Part shown: one piece after another, positions 25,666 through 33,376 of the stretch
Layout of the letters: every line of letters begins with the position of its first letter
Numbering within the stretch: position 1 is the first letter of the stretch
NCBI RefSeq assembly: GCF_041053105.1
Contig: NZ_CP163444.1
Coordinates: 4,464,001-4,528,000 of the forward strand
Direction of reading: 5' to 3'
Length of the DNA stretch: 64,000 nucleotides
Source of the DNA: Streptomyces sp. R44
GTDB taxonomy: Bacteria; Actinomycetota; Actinomycetes; Streptomycetales; Streptomycetaceae
Position numbers and translations under genes: made by a program
Notes under the pieces: model-generated
The model's database searches: none
What the model saw: only the letters and a program-made list of their open reading frames with translations
Told to the model about the DNA's origin: nothing

Positions 25666-26136
25666 CGCCTCGTCCTTCTAACAAGGCCGGACGGAACGGG
25701 CGTGCTCAGTCCGGCCACCAACAGGTGACGAACTGAGATCACGCCGGCGCAGCGACTCAGGGTGGTGCGCCCGGATGCAGACCGGGGTCTTCCCTTTATG
25801 CGTGGGTCACAGGCCCGTGGGTGCTCTCCCACAGAAGAGGTGCGGCAAACCCCTGGGCCGTCACCGGACAACCCCGAGCGGGCCCAACTGGGCCCCACCT
25901 CCAGCACCCTTGCGGGTGCCCACTGCCACCGGGCTGCCGCCCGGCAGCCAGCACTCTAGCGCCAACCTGCGGTTCGCAAAGGGGAGTCGTATGTTTGGGG
26001 GTGCCTCAGGACACTTGTGACTTTGCGGCGTGACGGCAGCGGTGACGGCAACGACGGCACACGGCCGCGGGTGACCACTACCGCGAGCAGCCAAGGCTGG
26101 CGGCTCTTGGGGCCTCTCCTTGTGCGCTGCCCGATC
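25666..26136. other. Right end of AICE without a gene
   Basis: There is no credible frame. An 8-bp inverted repeat GGCCGGAC / GTCCGGCC (25685-25716) lies just upstream of the 54-residue gene. Farther right are short hairpins such as GGGCCCA-AC-TGGGCCC and GCACCC-TTGC-GGGTGC (about 25878-25920). The last 100 bases before attR may be integrase arm sites. Confidence 0.5.
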
Positions 26137-26180
26137 CTACGGATCAGAAGGTTGCAGGTTCGAATCCTGCCGAGTGCACA
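26137..26180 (+). repeat. attR, 44-bp core
   Basis: The second copy of the tRNA-Arg 3' half is identical to 7534-7577. It lacks the 5' half, D arm and promoter, so it is a remnant and not a functional tRNA. Confidence 0.95.
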
Positions 26181-26184
26181 CAGA

Positions 26185-26216
26185 CAAGAGGCCCGGACGA
26201 GAGTCCGGGCCTCTTG
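26185..26216 (+). terminator. Displaced native tRNA-Arg terminator
   Basis: A perfect 14-bp stem beginning CAAGAGGCCCGGAC, with loop GAGA, lies four bases past attR. Before integration it would have directly followed tRNA-Arg. It may now terminate the oppositely transcribed oxidoreductase gene. Confidence 0.8.
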
Positions 26217-26226
26217 CGTTGTGGGG

Positions 26227-27420
26227 TCAGGCCGTGGCGTTGGCCGGGGTCGGGGTGGGGGTGGGGAGGATGTGGCGGCGGCGGGTCGGGATGCCGAGCT
26301 TCGGGTTGGCCACGCCCCAGGCCGCGCCCTTGCAGACCAGTTCCTTGTAGCCGGCGGCGAGGCGGCCCGTCAGGGCTGCGCGGACCGAGCGGTCGTCGGC
26401 GGTGACGTACTGGATCAGGCCTTCCCTGCGGCCCAGCGAGATGCACTGGTTGAAGTAGCGCGGCTGCGTCTTCGGGAGCTTTCCGCCGGTCAGGCGGGCC
26501 GTGATGGCGTCGGCCGCCTGCCAGGCCATGGGGGTGCCCGAGGCGCACGACATCCGCAGCGGCTTGTCGCCCGGGCCCATCGCCAGGGCCGCGTCCCCGA
26601 CCGCGTACACGTCCGGGTGCGAGACCGAGCGCATCGTGCCGTCGACCACGATCCGGCCGTCGGCGAGCTCCAGGGAGGTGGCCCGGGCGATCGGGTGCAC
26701 CGCGAAGCCGGTCGTCCAGATGGTGACCGCGGCCGGGACCGTGTCGCCGTCGGCCGTGGTCACGCGGTCCGCTTCGACCGTCGTGACCTCGGTGTGCTCG
26801 CGCGTCGTGATGCCGAGGCCGGTGAAGACCCTTCGTACGTGCTGCCTGCCCTTGTCCGAGAGCCAGTCGCCGAGTCCGCCGCGGGCCGCGAGCGTGACGG
26901 CGAGGTCCGGGCGGGCCTCGGCGATCTCGGTGGCGGCCTCCAGGCCGGTGAGGCCGCCGCCGACGACGACCACGGACTGGCCGGCCTGCAGGGCGGCCAG
27001 GCGCTCGCGCAGCCGGAGCGCTCCGGGGCGGCTGGAGATCTCGTGGGCGTGCTCGGCCGTGCCGGGGACGCCCTGGGGGTTCCAGCCGCTGCCGAGGGCG
27101 TACACGAGGGTGTCGTAGGTCAGTTCCTCGGCGGCGCCGGTTCCGGACGTGACGGAGACCGTCTTCCGGTCGGCGTCGACCGCCGTCACCTTCGCGAGCT
27201 TCAGCTCGACGCCCGTTCCCGCGAACATCTCGCTGAAGGGCCGGGGCGTGAGCTCCTGGCCGACCGCCAGCTGGTGCAGGCGGACGCGCTCGACGAAGTC
27301 GGGCTCGGCGTTGACGAGGGTGATCGCGACGTCCTCGCGGTGGAGCTGCTTGGCGAGGCGTCCGGCGGCGATGGCTCCGGTGTAGCCGGCTCCGAGGACG
27401 ATGATCCGGTGCTGCTGCAT
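26227..27420 (-). CDS. NAD(P)/FAD-dependent oxidoreductase (NDH-2-like)
   Basis: The 397-residue flavoprotein has an N-terminal FAD-binding VLGAGYTGAIAAGRLA and a second dinucleotide-binding fold VVVGGGLTGLEAATEIAE near residue 150. DVYAVGDAA near 290 closes the FAD site. It resembles type II NADH dehydrogenases and related pyridine nucleotide oxidoreductases. It lies directly downstream of an ECF41-type sigma gene, and oxidoreductases are the classic targets of that sigma group. A candidate promoter is noted upstream. Confidence 0.88.
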   Translation of the reverse strand: MQQHRIIVLGAGYTGAIAAGRLAKQLHREDVAITLVNAEPDFVERVRLHQLAVGQELTPRPFSEMFAGTGVELKLAKVTAVDADRKTVSVTSGTGAAEELTYDTLVYALGSGWNPQGVPGTAEHAHEISSRPGALRLRERLAALQAGQSVVVVGGGLTGLEAATEIAEARPDLAVTLAARGGLGDWLSDKGRQHVRRVFTGLGITTREHTEVTTVEADRVTTADGDTVPAAVTIWTTGFAVHPIARATSLELADGRIVVDGTMRSVSHPDVYAVGDAALAMGPGDKPLRMSCASGTPMAWQAADAITARLTGGKLPKTQPRYFNQCISLGRREGLIQYVTADDRSVRAALTGRLAAGYKELVCKGAAWGVANPKLGIPTRRRHILPTPTPTPANATA

Positions 27421-27454
27421 GTGCCTGCTCCTGTCTCGCGCGGTGTCGACCCTT

Positions 27455-27482
27455 GAACCGGGCAGCCCCGCGATTCCTGACA
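27455..27482 (-). promoter_or_regulatory. Possible ECF41-type promoter of the oxidoreductase gene
   Basis: On the minus strand TGTCAGGAAT, then about 16 bases, then GGTTC. The published ECF41 consensus is TGTCACA-N16-CGTC. The -35 half fits well and the -10 half poorly. Confidence 0.3.
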
Positions 27483-27514
27483 GGAGCGTGGTGTGATCTG
27501 GGTCACATGGAAAG

Positions 27515-28462
27515 TTAGAAGGCTGCTTGCAGGAGGGGGGCTCCGTGATTCGTCTTCGCCCAGTGCCTCGTCGCGCGCTCCAGCTTGTCCGGGTTCACCT
27601 GGTTCCGGAAGGCGGTGATGCCCTCTGCCGTGACCTCCAGGCACATGATGCCGACGACCCGGCCGTCGAGCACCGCGACCACGGCGGGGACGCCGTTCGC
27701 GGTCGTGGCGTAGACGTCGGGCGAACCGCCGATCACCTTGCGCTTGGCGATACCGGGCTTGAACAGGCCCCGCATGAACGTCGCCACCGCGAGCGCGCCC
27801 TCGAACGCCTTGGCGCGCGCGGGGACCTTGCCACCGCCGTCGCCGATCGCGACGGCGTCGCCCGTGAGCAGCCGTACGAGCGGCTCGGTCCGGCCGCTGG
27901 TGGCCGCCGCGAGGAACTCCTCGACGATCCGCCGCGCCTCCGCCTCGTCGATCTCGGTGCGGGCCTTGCCGTCGGCGACGTGCTTCTTGGCGCGGTGGAA
28001 GATCTGCTGGCTGGCCGCCTCGCTGATGTCGAGGATCTCGGCGATCTCCCGGTGCGGGTAGTCGAAGGCCTCCCGAAGGACGTACACCGCACGCTCGTTG
28101 GGGGAGAGGCGCTCCATGACGGCCAGGACGGCGTACGAGACCGATTCGCGCTGCTCGGCGGTGTCGGCGGGGCCGAGCATCGGGTCGCCGACGAGCAGGG
28201 GTTCGGGCAGCCATTCGCCCACGTAGGTCTCGCGGCGGGCGCGGGCCGAGGTGAGCTGGTTGAGGCAGAGGTTGGTGAGGACCTTCGTCAGCCAGGCCTC
28301 GGGGACCTCGATGCGGTCGACGTCGGTGGCCTGCCAGCGCAGGAACGTGTCCTGTACGGCGTCCTCGGCCTCGCTCGCCGAGCCGAGGAGGCGGTAGGCG
28401 ATGGCCTCCAGGCGGGGCCGCGAGGCCTCGAACCGGTCCACGTCGCTCATGGTCAGAGGCAT
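27515..28462 (-). CDS. ECF41-family RNA polymerase sigma factor (SigJ-like)
   Basis: This 315-residue protein has sigma region 2 (AYRLLGSASEAEDAVQDTFL) and region 4 (LSPNERAVYVLREAFDYPHR). A C-terminal SnoaL-like extension of about 130 residues carries the ECF41 hallmark motifs DGGGK (GDGGGKVPARA) and NPDKL (QVNPDKLERA). In this group the extension modulates activity and replaces a classical anti-sigma factor. The cognate target is normally an adjacent oxidoreductase, as found here 94 bases downstream. An alternative start at 28450 removes four residues. Confidence 0.9.
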   Translation of the reverse strand: MPLTMSDVDRFEASRPRLEAIAYRLLGSASEAEDAVQDTFLRWQATDVDRIEVPEAWLTKVLTNLCLNQLTSARARRETYVGEWLPEPLLVGDPMLGPADTAEQRESVSYAVLAVMERLSPNERAVYVLREAFDYPHREIAEILDISEAASQQIFHRAKKHVADGKARTEIDEAEARRIVEEFLAAATSGRTEPLVRLLTGDAVAIGDGGGKVPARAKAFEGALAVATFMRGLFKPGIAKRKVIGGSPDVYATTANGVPAVVAVLDGRVVGIMCLEVTAEGITAFRNQVNPDKLERATRHWAKTNHGAPLLQAAF

Positions 28463-28584
28463 GGTCCGGATCCTAGTCCGGGCGGGTGCGCGAGGGCAGG
28501 TCGCCCACGGCCGTAGCGGGCTTCACGGGGCGGGAGTTAGGGTCGGATGATCTTTCTTTCTGATCCGATGTGGGGGTTTGGGGC

Positions 28585-28950
28585 ATGGCGCTCTTCGGGA
28601 ACGCACACAAGATCGATCCGGCGCAGGCGCAGCAGGACTTCGCTCGGCTGCTCGGCCAGGGGGAGCAGGTGCACGCCGCGTACCTGCTGATCCGCGACAC
28701 GATCTTCTTCACCGACCGGCGGCTCGTGCTCGTCGACAAGCAGGGGATCACCGGCAAGAAGGTCGAGTACCACTCGATCCCGTACCGCAGCATCACGCAC
28801 TTCGCCGTCGAGACGGCCGGCACGTTCGACCTGGACGCCGAGCTGAAGATCTGGATCTCCGGCAGCCAGCTGCCGGTCCAGAAGACCTTCACCAAGGGCG
28901 TCGACATCTACGAGGTGCAGGCGATCCTCACGCAGTTCGTCGCCAAGTAA
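28585..28950 (+). CDS. Bacterial PH-domain protein (bPH/YvbH type)
   Basis: The 121-residue protein consists of one PH-like beta barrel: TIFFTDRRLVLVDKQGITGK and YRSITHFAVETAGTFDLDAE, closing with helix VDIYEVQAILTQFVA. ATG 28585 begins the domain and has a G-rich leader; five upstream in-frame residues are probably not translated. Such proteins are cytoplasmic, of unknown ligand. It ends nine bases before a strong terminator. Confidence 0.85.
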   Translation: MALFGNAHKIDPAQAQQDFARLLGQGEQVHAAYLLIRDTIFFTDRRLVLVDKQGITGKKVEYHSIPYRSITHFAVETAGTFDLDAELKIWISGSQLPVQKTFTKGVDIYEVQAILTQFVAK

Positions 28951-28958
28951 GCAGGTCG

Positions 28959-29001
28959 AGGGGAGGGTTTTTGGGGGAATCCCTGAAAACCCTCCCCTTT
29001 T
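28959..29001. terminator. Strong terminator with long stem and U tract
   Basis: AGGGGAGGGTTTT pairs perfectly with AAAACCCTCCCCT, followed by TTTT. The loop has a further GGGA/TCCC pairing. It follows the PH-domain gene. Confidence 0.9.
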
Positions 29002-29074
29002 GGGTGAACCTGTCTGATTTGCATGTCAGTTGAATATGCCCTCGGCCTAGCTTGCGTGGCGGAGGTGATGATCG

Positions 29075-29902
29075 ATGGACGCGATCGACATCGATGACCT
29101 GGCGTACGTCGCCACCGGAGCGTGCCTGCGGCGGCTGACCGCGCCGGACGGCACCCACTGGTTCCCGGTGGTGGACGTGGCGAGACGGCTGGGGTACGCG
29201 GGGACGCGGGAGGCGCTGCGGACCGTGGCGCTGCCCGAGGAGTGCCTGGCGGCCGCGCGGGACCTCGGCGGGGGCGCGGGCTTCCCCGGCCGGTCCACCG
29301 GGATCCGGGCGTCGACGCGGATGGTGAGCCTGGAGGGGCTCGTCCAGCTCGTCGGGGCCTGCCGCAGACCGGAGGCCGGGCCGTTCCGGGCGTGGACGGC
29401 GGGGGTGGTGGCGGCGGTCCAGCGATACGGCGGATACGGCCTCGAACCCTCGCCGGTGCACGCCGGGTACGTGCTGCCGCCGGAGCTGGTCGACGTCCTC
29501 GTACGCCTTGAGGGGCGCTTCGACGAGCGGGCCGCCGCGTATGCCGAGCACGCCGAGTACGCGGAGCTGCTCCGCGAGACCCGGCAGAGCCTCTCCAGGG
29601 TCGCCGACTCCCTGGAGCGGCTCGCCGTGCCCCGCCAGCGCACCGGCGCCGCCGTCGCCCTCACTCCGCAGGAGCTCGTCGAGTCCTGGGCCATCACCGG
29701 GGACATGCGGACGGTGGCCTCCTGCCTGGCCCCCGCGCTGGTCCGGGGCGGGGTGCGCTACCGGCCGCAGGACGTCACCCGCCGCACGGGCCTCTCCTGC
29801 GAGCGCGTCCGCGACTGCGTCCGCCTTCTCCTCGAACGCGGCTGCATGCGCGAGGTGGGCAGACCGGCCCCGGACGGGACCCGCATCTACGTGCTGCCCT
29901 GA
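29075..29902 (+). CDS. BRO-N domain protein (phage antirepressor-like)
   Basis: In 275 residues, the N-terminal about 115 match the BRO-N fold: ACLRRLTAPDGTHWFPVVDV, ARRLGYAGTREALRTV, then STRMVSLEGLVQLV. A coiled segment (ERAAAYAEHAEYAELLRETR) links to a C-terminal winged helix (DVTRRTGLSCERVRDCVRLL). BRO proteins are DNA-binding antirepressors of phages, but Streptomyces chromosomes keep stand-alone copies. GGAGGTGATG precedes the ATG. The last 27 bases including the stop are duplicated just downstream. Confidence 0.85.
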   Translation: MDAIDIDDLAYVATGACLRRLTAPDGTHWFPVVDVARRLGYAGTREALRTVALPEECLAAARDLGGGAGFPGRSTGIRASTRMVSLEGLVQLVGACRRPEAGPFRAWTAGVVAAVQRYGGYGLEPSPVHAGYVLPPELVDVLVRLEGRFDERAAAYAEHAEYAELLRETRQSLSRVADSLERLAVPRQRTGAAVALTPQELVESWAITGDMRTVASCLAPALVRGGVRYRPQDVTRRTGLSCERVRDCVRLLLERGCMREVGRPAPDGTRIYVLP

Positions 29903-29944
29903 AGGGCCGGGCCGGCTGGGACCCGCATCTACGTGCTGCCCTGA
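29876..29944 (+). repeat. 27-bp direct duplication, 42-bp period
   Basis: The sequence from GGGACCC through the stop of the BRO gene (29876-29902) recurs exactly at 29918-29944. The second copy forms the last codons of the convergent gene in the opposite strand. Confidence 0.85.
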
Positions 29945-30330
29945 GAGACCTGGTCCACCGCCACCACCTGGTACGCGTCCTCGTACACGATCCGGCCCGG
30001 GTCCGCCGACTCCAGGCGTACGCAGGGCACGCCGTGGTCCCGCAGGATGCGCAGGTACGGGGCGACCCGGGCCAGCGCCTCGGTCGCCGTCGGCCGGAAC
30101 CAGGCGGCGGCCCCCGGGTTCACCGCCGGGTCGTAGACCGTCGGGTCCACCGTCGTCGGGTTCGGGAAGTGCGCGTCGTACCAGTCGTTCGAGGCGCGCC
30201 AGATCCTCCACTCCTCGGGGGAGAGCCGTCCCTCCCGGGCCAGCGCGTTGGCGAGGCCGAAGACGCCGGGGTGGTGGCCCCGCGGGCTGCGGGTCGGGGA
30301 CTGGAAGCGGATGTGGCGGAGACTGGACAC
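29929..30330 (-). CDS. Conserved hypothetical protein, about 133 residues
   Basis: GTG at 30330 starts MSSLRHIRFQSPTRSPRGHH, leading to LANALAREGRLSPEEWRIWR and a C-terminal alpha/beta part ending YQVVAVDQVSQG. No catalytic motif is evident. A much longer open frame extends upstream over the divergent gene, but its codon pattern is that of the opposite strand. Its final codons lie in the 27-bp duplicated segment, so the C-terminus may differ from relatives. Confidence 0.65.
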   Translation of the reverse strand: MSSLRHIRFQSPTRSPRGHHPGVFGLANALAREGRLSPEEWRIWRASNDWYDAHFPNPTTVDPTVYDPAVNPGAAAWFRPTATEALARVAPYLRILRDHGVPCVRLESADPGRIVYEDAYQVVAVDQVSQGST

Positions 30331-30355
30331 CGGAGCAGGGTAGAGAGGTGGGCGC

Positions 30356-31222
30356 GTGGAGTGGTGGTGCCGGGGGATCGGCTGGGGCGGCGGCGTGCCC
30401 GGGCTCCGGTGGCGGGGCGGGCGCGTCAGCACGCTCACGTACGGGCAGCGGCTCGCCTTCCGGGCCGTCGGGGTCCGGCGGTGTCCCGGGGCCCGCGGCA
30501 ATCCCTGCCCCCTGGAGGCCGTCGTCCCGGGGCGGGCCACCGGCGGGCGGTGTCCGGAGTGCGCGCGGCTCGACCGGGCCCATTCCGTCGCGGCCGACAC
30601 CCTCGCGGACGACCCGCAGCCGTACCGCGTCTACCTGGCCTGGTTCGGGCCCGGCATGACCAAGGTCGGGATCACCGCCGAGGCCCGCGGCGAGGCCCGG
30701 CTCCTGGAGCAGGGGGCCGTCGCGTTCAGCTGGCTCGGCCGGGGTCCGCTGATGGCCGCCCGCCGCACCGAGGAGGTCCTGCGGCAGGCGCTCGGCGTGC
30801 CCGACCGGGTGGCGTACGAGCGCAAGCGGGCCGCCCGGCACGCCCTGCCGCCGGCCGCGGACCGGGCCCGCGAGGTCGAGGAGCTGTACCGGAGCGCCCG
30901 GGCGGTCGGCGGCTGGACGGAGACCCTGGAGCCGCTGGAGTTCGCCGCGCGCGACCACGTGGAGGCCTTCCGCCTCGCCGGGCTGCCGCCGCTCGACGGC
31001 ACGGTCGCCGAGCTCGTCGGCGGCGGCGTCGTCACCGGGCGGCTGCTCGCCGCGGCCGGTCCCGATCTGCACCTCCTCGCCCCCGACGGGCGCTGTCTCG
31101 CCCTCGACACCCGGCTCATGGGCGGCTGGATCCTTGAGGCCGCCGGGGCGGACGAGGACTTCTCGGTGCCGGTGACGGCGGTGGCCCCCGTGGTCGAGAC
31201 CGCCCAGGAGGGGCTGTTCTGA
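30356..31222 (+). CDS. DUF2797 protein
   Basis: The 288-residue protein has an N-terminal cysteine pattern (VRRCPGARGNPCPLE, then GGRCPECARLD), likely binding zinc. The core is YRVYLAWFGPGMTKVGIT and ARLLEQGAVAFSWLGRG, which resembles the GIY-YIG-like arrangement of DUF2797. The C-terminal half forms beta-rich repeats. The precise start is uncertain: ATG- or GTG-initiated shorter forms from about 30425 (STLTYGQRLAFRAVG) would also keep the domain. Biochemical role unknown. Confidence 0.75.
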   Translation: MEWWCRGIGWGGGVPGLRWRGGRVSTLTYGQRLAFRAVGVRRCPGARGNPCPLEAVVPGRATGGRCPECARLDRAHSVAADTLADDPQPYRVYLAWFGPGMTKVGITAEARGEARLLEQGAVAFSWLGRGPLMAARRTEEVLRQALGVPDRVAYERKRAARHALPPAADRAREVEELYRSARAVGGWTETLEPLEFAARDHVEAFRLAGLPPLDGTVAELVGGGVVTGRLLAAAGPDLHLLAPDGRCLALDTRLMGGWILEAAGADEDFSVPVTAVAPVVETAQEGLF

Positions 31223-31307
31223 ACCCCGGATCCTCCTTCGTAAAGTCTTGGATCCCTTTCCCCGGCCGCCGTGGACATCCCGCCTCCGCCCCGGCGAGGG
31301 TGATCAC

Positions 31308-31643
31308 ATGACCCCGAAACTGGTGGCGGGCCTCGAACCGCCTTACTACACCGCTGTCTTCACCTCGATCCGTCCCGACGCCCCCGAGGGCTACGCCGAG
31401 ACCTCCGCCCGGATGCAGGAGATCGTCCGGGAGATCCCCGGCTTCCTCGGCTACGAGTCCGCCCGCACTCCCGGCGGCATCGGCATCACCGTCGCCTACT
31501 TCCGCGACCTGGAGTCCCTCGACGCCTGGCGCCTCCACACCGAGCACCAGGCCGCCAAGGCGCACGGCCGGAAGCACTGGTACGACAGCTACAGCGTCCA
31601 CATCGGCAAGGTGGAGCGGAGCTACGGCTATGAGCGCGAGTGA
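31308..31643 (+). CDS. Antibiotic biosynthesis monooxygenase (ABM)-domain protein
   Basis: The 111-residue single-domain protein shows PPYYTAVFTSIRPDAPEGYA, then MQEIVREIPGFLGYESAR and VAYFRDLESLDAWRLHTEHQ, the dimeric alpha-beta barrel pattern of ABM proteins (cofactor-free oxygenases, haem oxygenases or stress proteins). Its stop overlaps the amidohydrolase start by 14 bases, so the two are translationally coupled. Confidence 0.85.
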   Translation: MTPKLVAGLEPPYYTAVFTSIRPDAPEGYAETSARMQEIVREIPGFLGYESARTPGGIGITVAYFRDLESLDAWRLHTEHQAAKAHGRKHWYDSYSVHIGKVERSYGYERE

Positions 31644-32553
31644 TGCAGGAGGGCTCCCCTGTGCCCCCGAACAGCTCGCGGGCGACCCCGAAGGGCTGCT
31701 GACTCGGCTCGGGCTCCCCGGGCTCGTCGACGTGCACACGCACTTCATGCCGCAGAACGTCCTCGACAAGGTCTGGGCGTACTTCGACGCCGTCGGGCCC
31801 CTGACCGGCGTCGAGTGGCCCATCACCTACCGCGAGGAGGAGGAACGCCGGCTCGCCCTCCTGCGCGGGTTCGGCGCGGTCGCCTTCACCGCGATGCTCT
31901 ACCCGCACAAGCCCGGCATGGCCGCCTGGCTGAACTCCTGGGCCGCCGACTTCGCCGCCCGCACACCCGACTGCCTGCACACGGCGACCTTCTTCCCCGA
32001 GCCGGGCGTCGACGCGTACGTCCACCAGGCGCTCGACGCCGGGGCCCGGGTCTTCAAGGTGCACCTCCAGGTCGGCGGCTTCGACCCGGGCGACCCGGCG
32101 CTCGACGCCGTCTGGGGGACGCTCGCCGACAGCCGTACGCCCGTCGTGGTCCACTGCGGCTCCGGCCCCACCCCGGGCAACTTCACCGGCCCCGGGCCCA
32201 TGGGGCGGCTGCTCGCCCGCCATCCCCGGCTGCGGGTGATCGTCGCCCACATGGGGATGCCGGAGTACGGAGAGTTCCTCGACCTCGCCCAGCGGTACGA
32301 GGACGTCCACCTCGACACCACCATGGCCTTCACCGACTTCAGCGAGCGGCTCGCGCCCTTCCCGGAGAACGAGCGCAAGCGGCTCCTCGACCTCGGCGAC
32401 CGGATCCTCCTCGGCTCGGACTTCCCGAACATCCCGTATCCGTACGTCCACCAGCTCCACGCCCTCGAACGCCTCGGGCTCGGCGACGACTGGCTCCGGC
32501 GCGTCCTGTACGAGAACGGAGCCGCGCTGTTTCACGTGAAACACGTCCCGTGA
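31630..32553 (+). CDS. Amidohydrolase-2 family metal-dependent hydrolase
   Basis: The 307-residue TIM-barrel enzyme shows metal ligands in LVDVHTHFMP, then VVVHCGSGPTP and VIVAHMGMPEYG, and the terminal Asp in LLGSDFPNIP. This family includes decarboxylases such as ACMSD and hydrolases; substrate unknown. It overlaps the ABM-domain gene upstream, suggesting a small oxidation/decarboxylation pair. The last codons (LFHVKH) are the coding side of a perfect parS site, which constrains the C-terminus. Confidence 0.87.
   Translation: MSASDAGGLPCAPEQLAGDPEGLLTRLGLPGLVDVHTHFMPQNVLDKVWAYFDAVGPLTGVEWPITYREEEERRLALLRGFGAVAFTAMLYPHKPGMAAWLNSWAADFAARTPDCLHTATFFPEPGVDAYVHQALDAGARVFKVHLQVGGFDPGDPALDAVWGTLADSRTPVVVHCGSGPTPGNFTGPGPMGRLLARHPRLRVIVAHMGMPEYGEFLDLAQRYEDVHLDTTMAFTDFSERLAPFPENERKRLLDLGDRILLGSDFPNIPYPYVHQLHALERLGLGDDWLRRVLYENGAALFHVKHVP
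32528..32543. promoter_or_regulatory. parS chromosome-segregation site
   Basis: TGTTTCACGTGAAACA is an exact match to the 16-bp ParB-binding consensus. In Streptomyces many parS sites cluster around oriC. It lies inside the 3' end of the amidohydrolase gene, 10 bases before the stop. ParB nucleates here to load SMC and guide ParA-dependent segregation at sporulation. Confidence 0.92.
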
Positions 32554-32564
32554 CCCCGGGGCCT

Positions 32565-32583
32565 TTCTCAGGGAATTCACAGG
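32565..32583 (+). promoter_or_regulatory. 11-bp-phased direct repeats upstream of response regulator
   Basis: TTCTCAGG and TTCACAGG start 11 bp apart, one helical turn, as in OmpR/PhoB-family binding sites. They lie 44 bases before the response-regulator start, suggesting autoregulation. Confidence 0.45.
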
Positions 32584-32626
32584 AAAGGGAAAGAGGCCTC
32601 TCAGCGGCGGCCGACACCGTGGTGCC

Positions 32627-33370
<744 letters not shown>

Positions 33371-33376
33371 GGGACC

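Larger units (their letters stand above)
7534..26180. mobile_element. AICE of pSAM2/SLP1 type integrated in tRNA-Arg(ACG)
   Basis: About 18.6 kb lie between 44-bp direct repeats of the tRNA-Arg 3' half. The backbone is the standard AICE set. Rolling-circle-type Rep, Xis and tyrosine integrase are coupled in one operon next to attL. A DUF2637 spread protein and FtsK/TraB-type translocase provide conjugal double-stranded transfer. A GntR repressor of KorSA type faces them. Cargo comprises a radical SAM peptide cassette (about 18.1-22.5 kb) and a two-gene nuclease operon (23.2-25.3 kb). All backbone genes look intact, so the element may still be mobile. Confidence 0.93.

Noticed and set aside
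25376..25684. 102-residue minus-strand frame
   Set aside because: It covers the better supported 54-residue TTG-start gene in another frame; no ribosome site and poor codon bias.
26137..26180. Possible second tRNA-Arg gene
   Set aside because: Only the 3' half is present; there is no acceptor 5' strand, D arm or promoter. It is attR.
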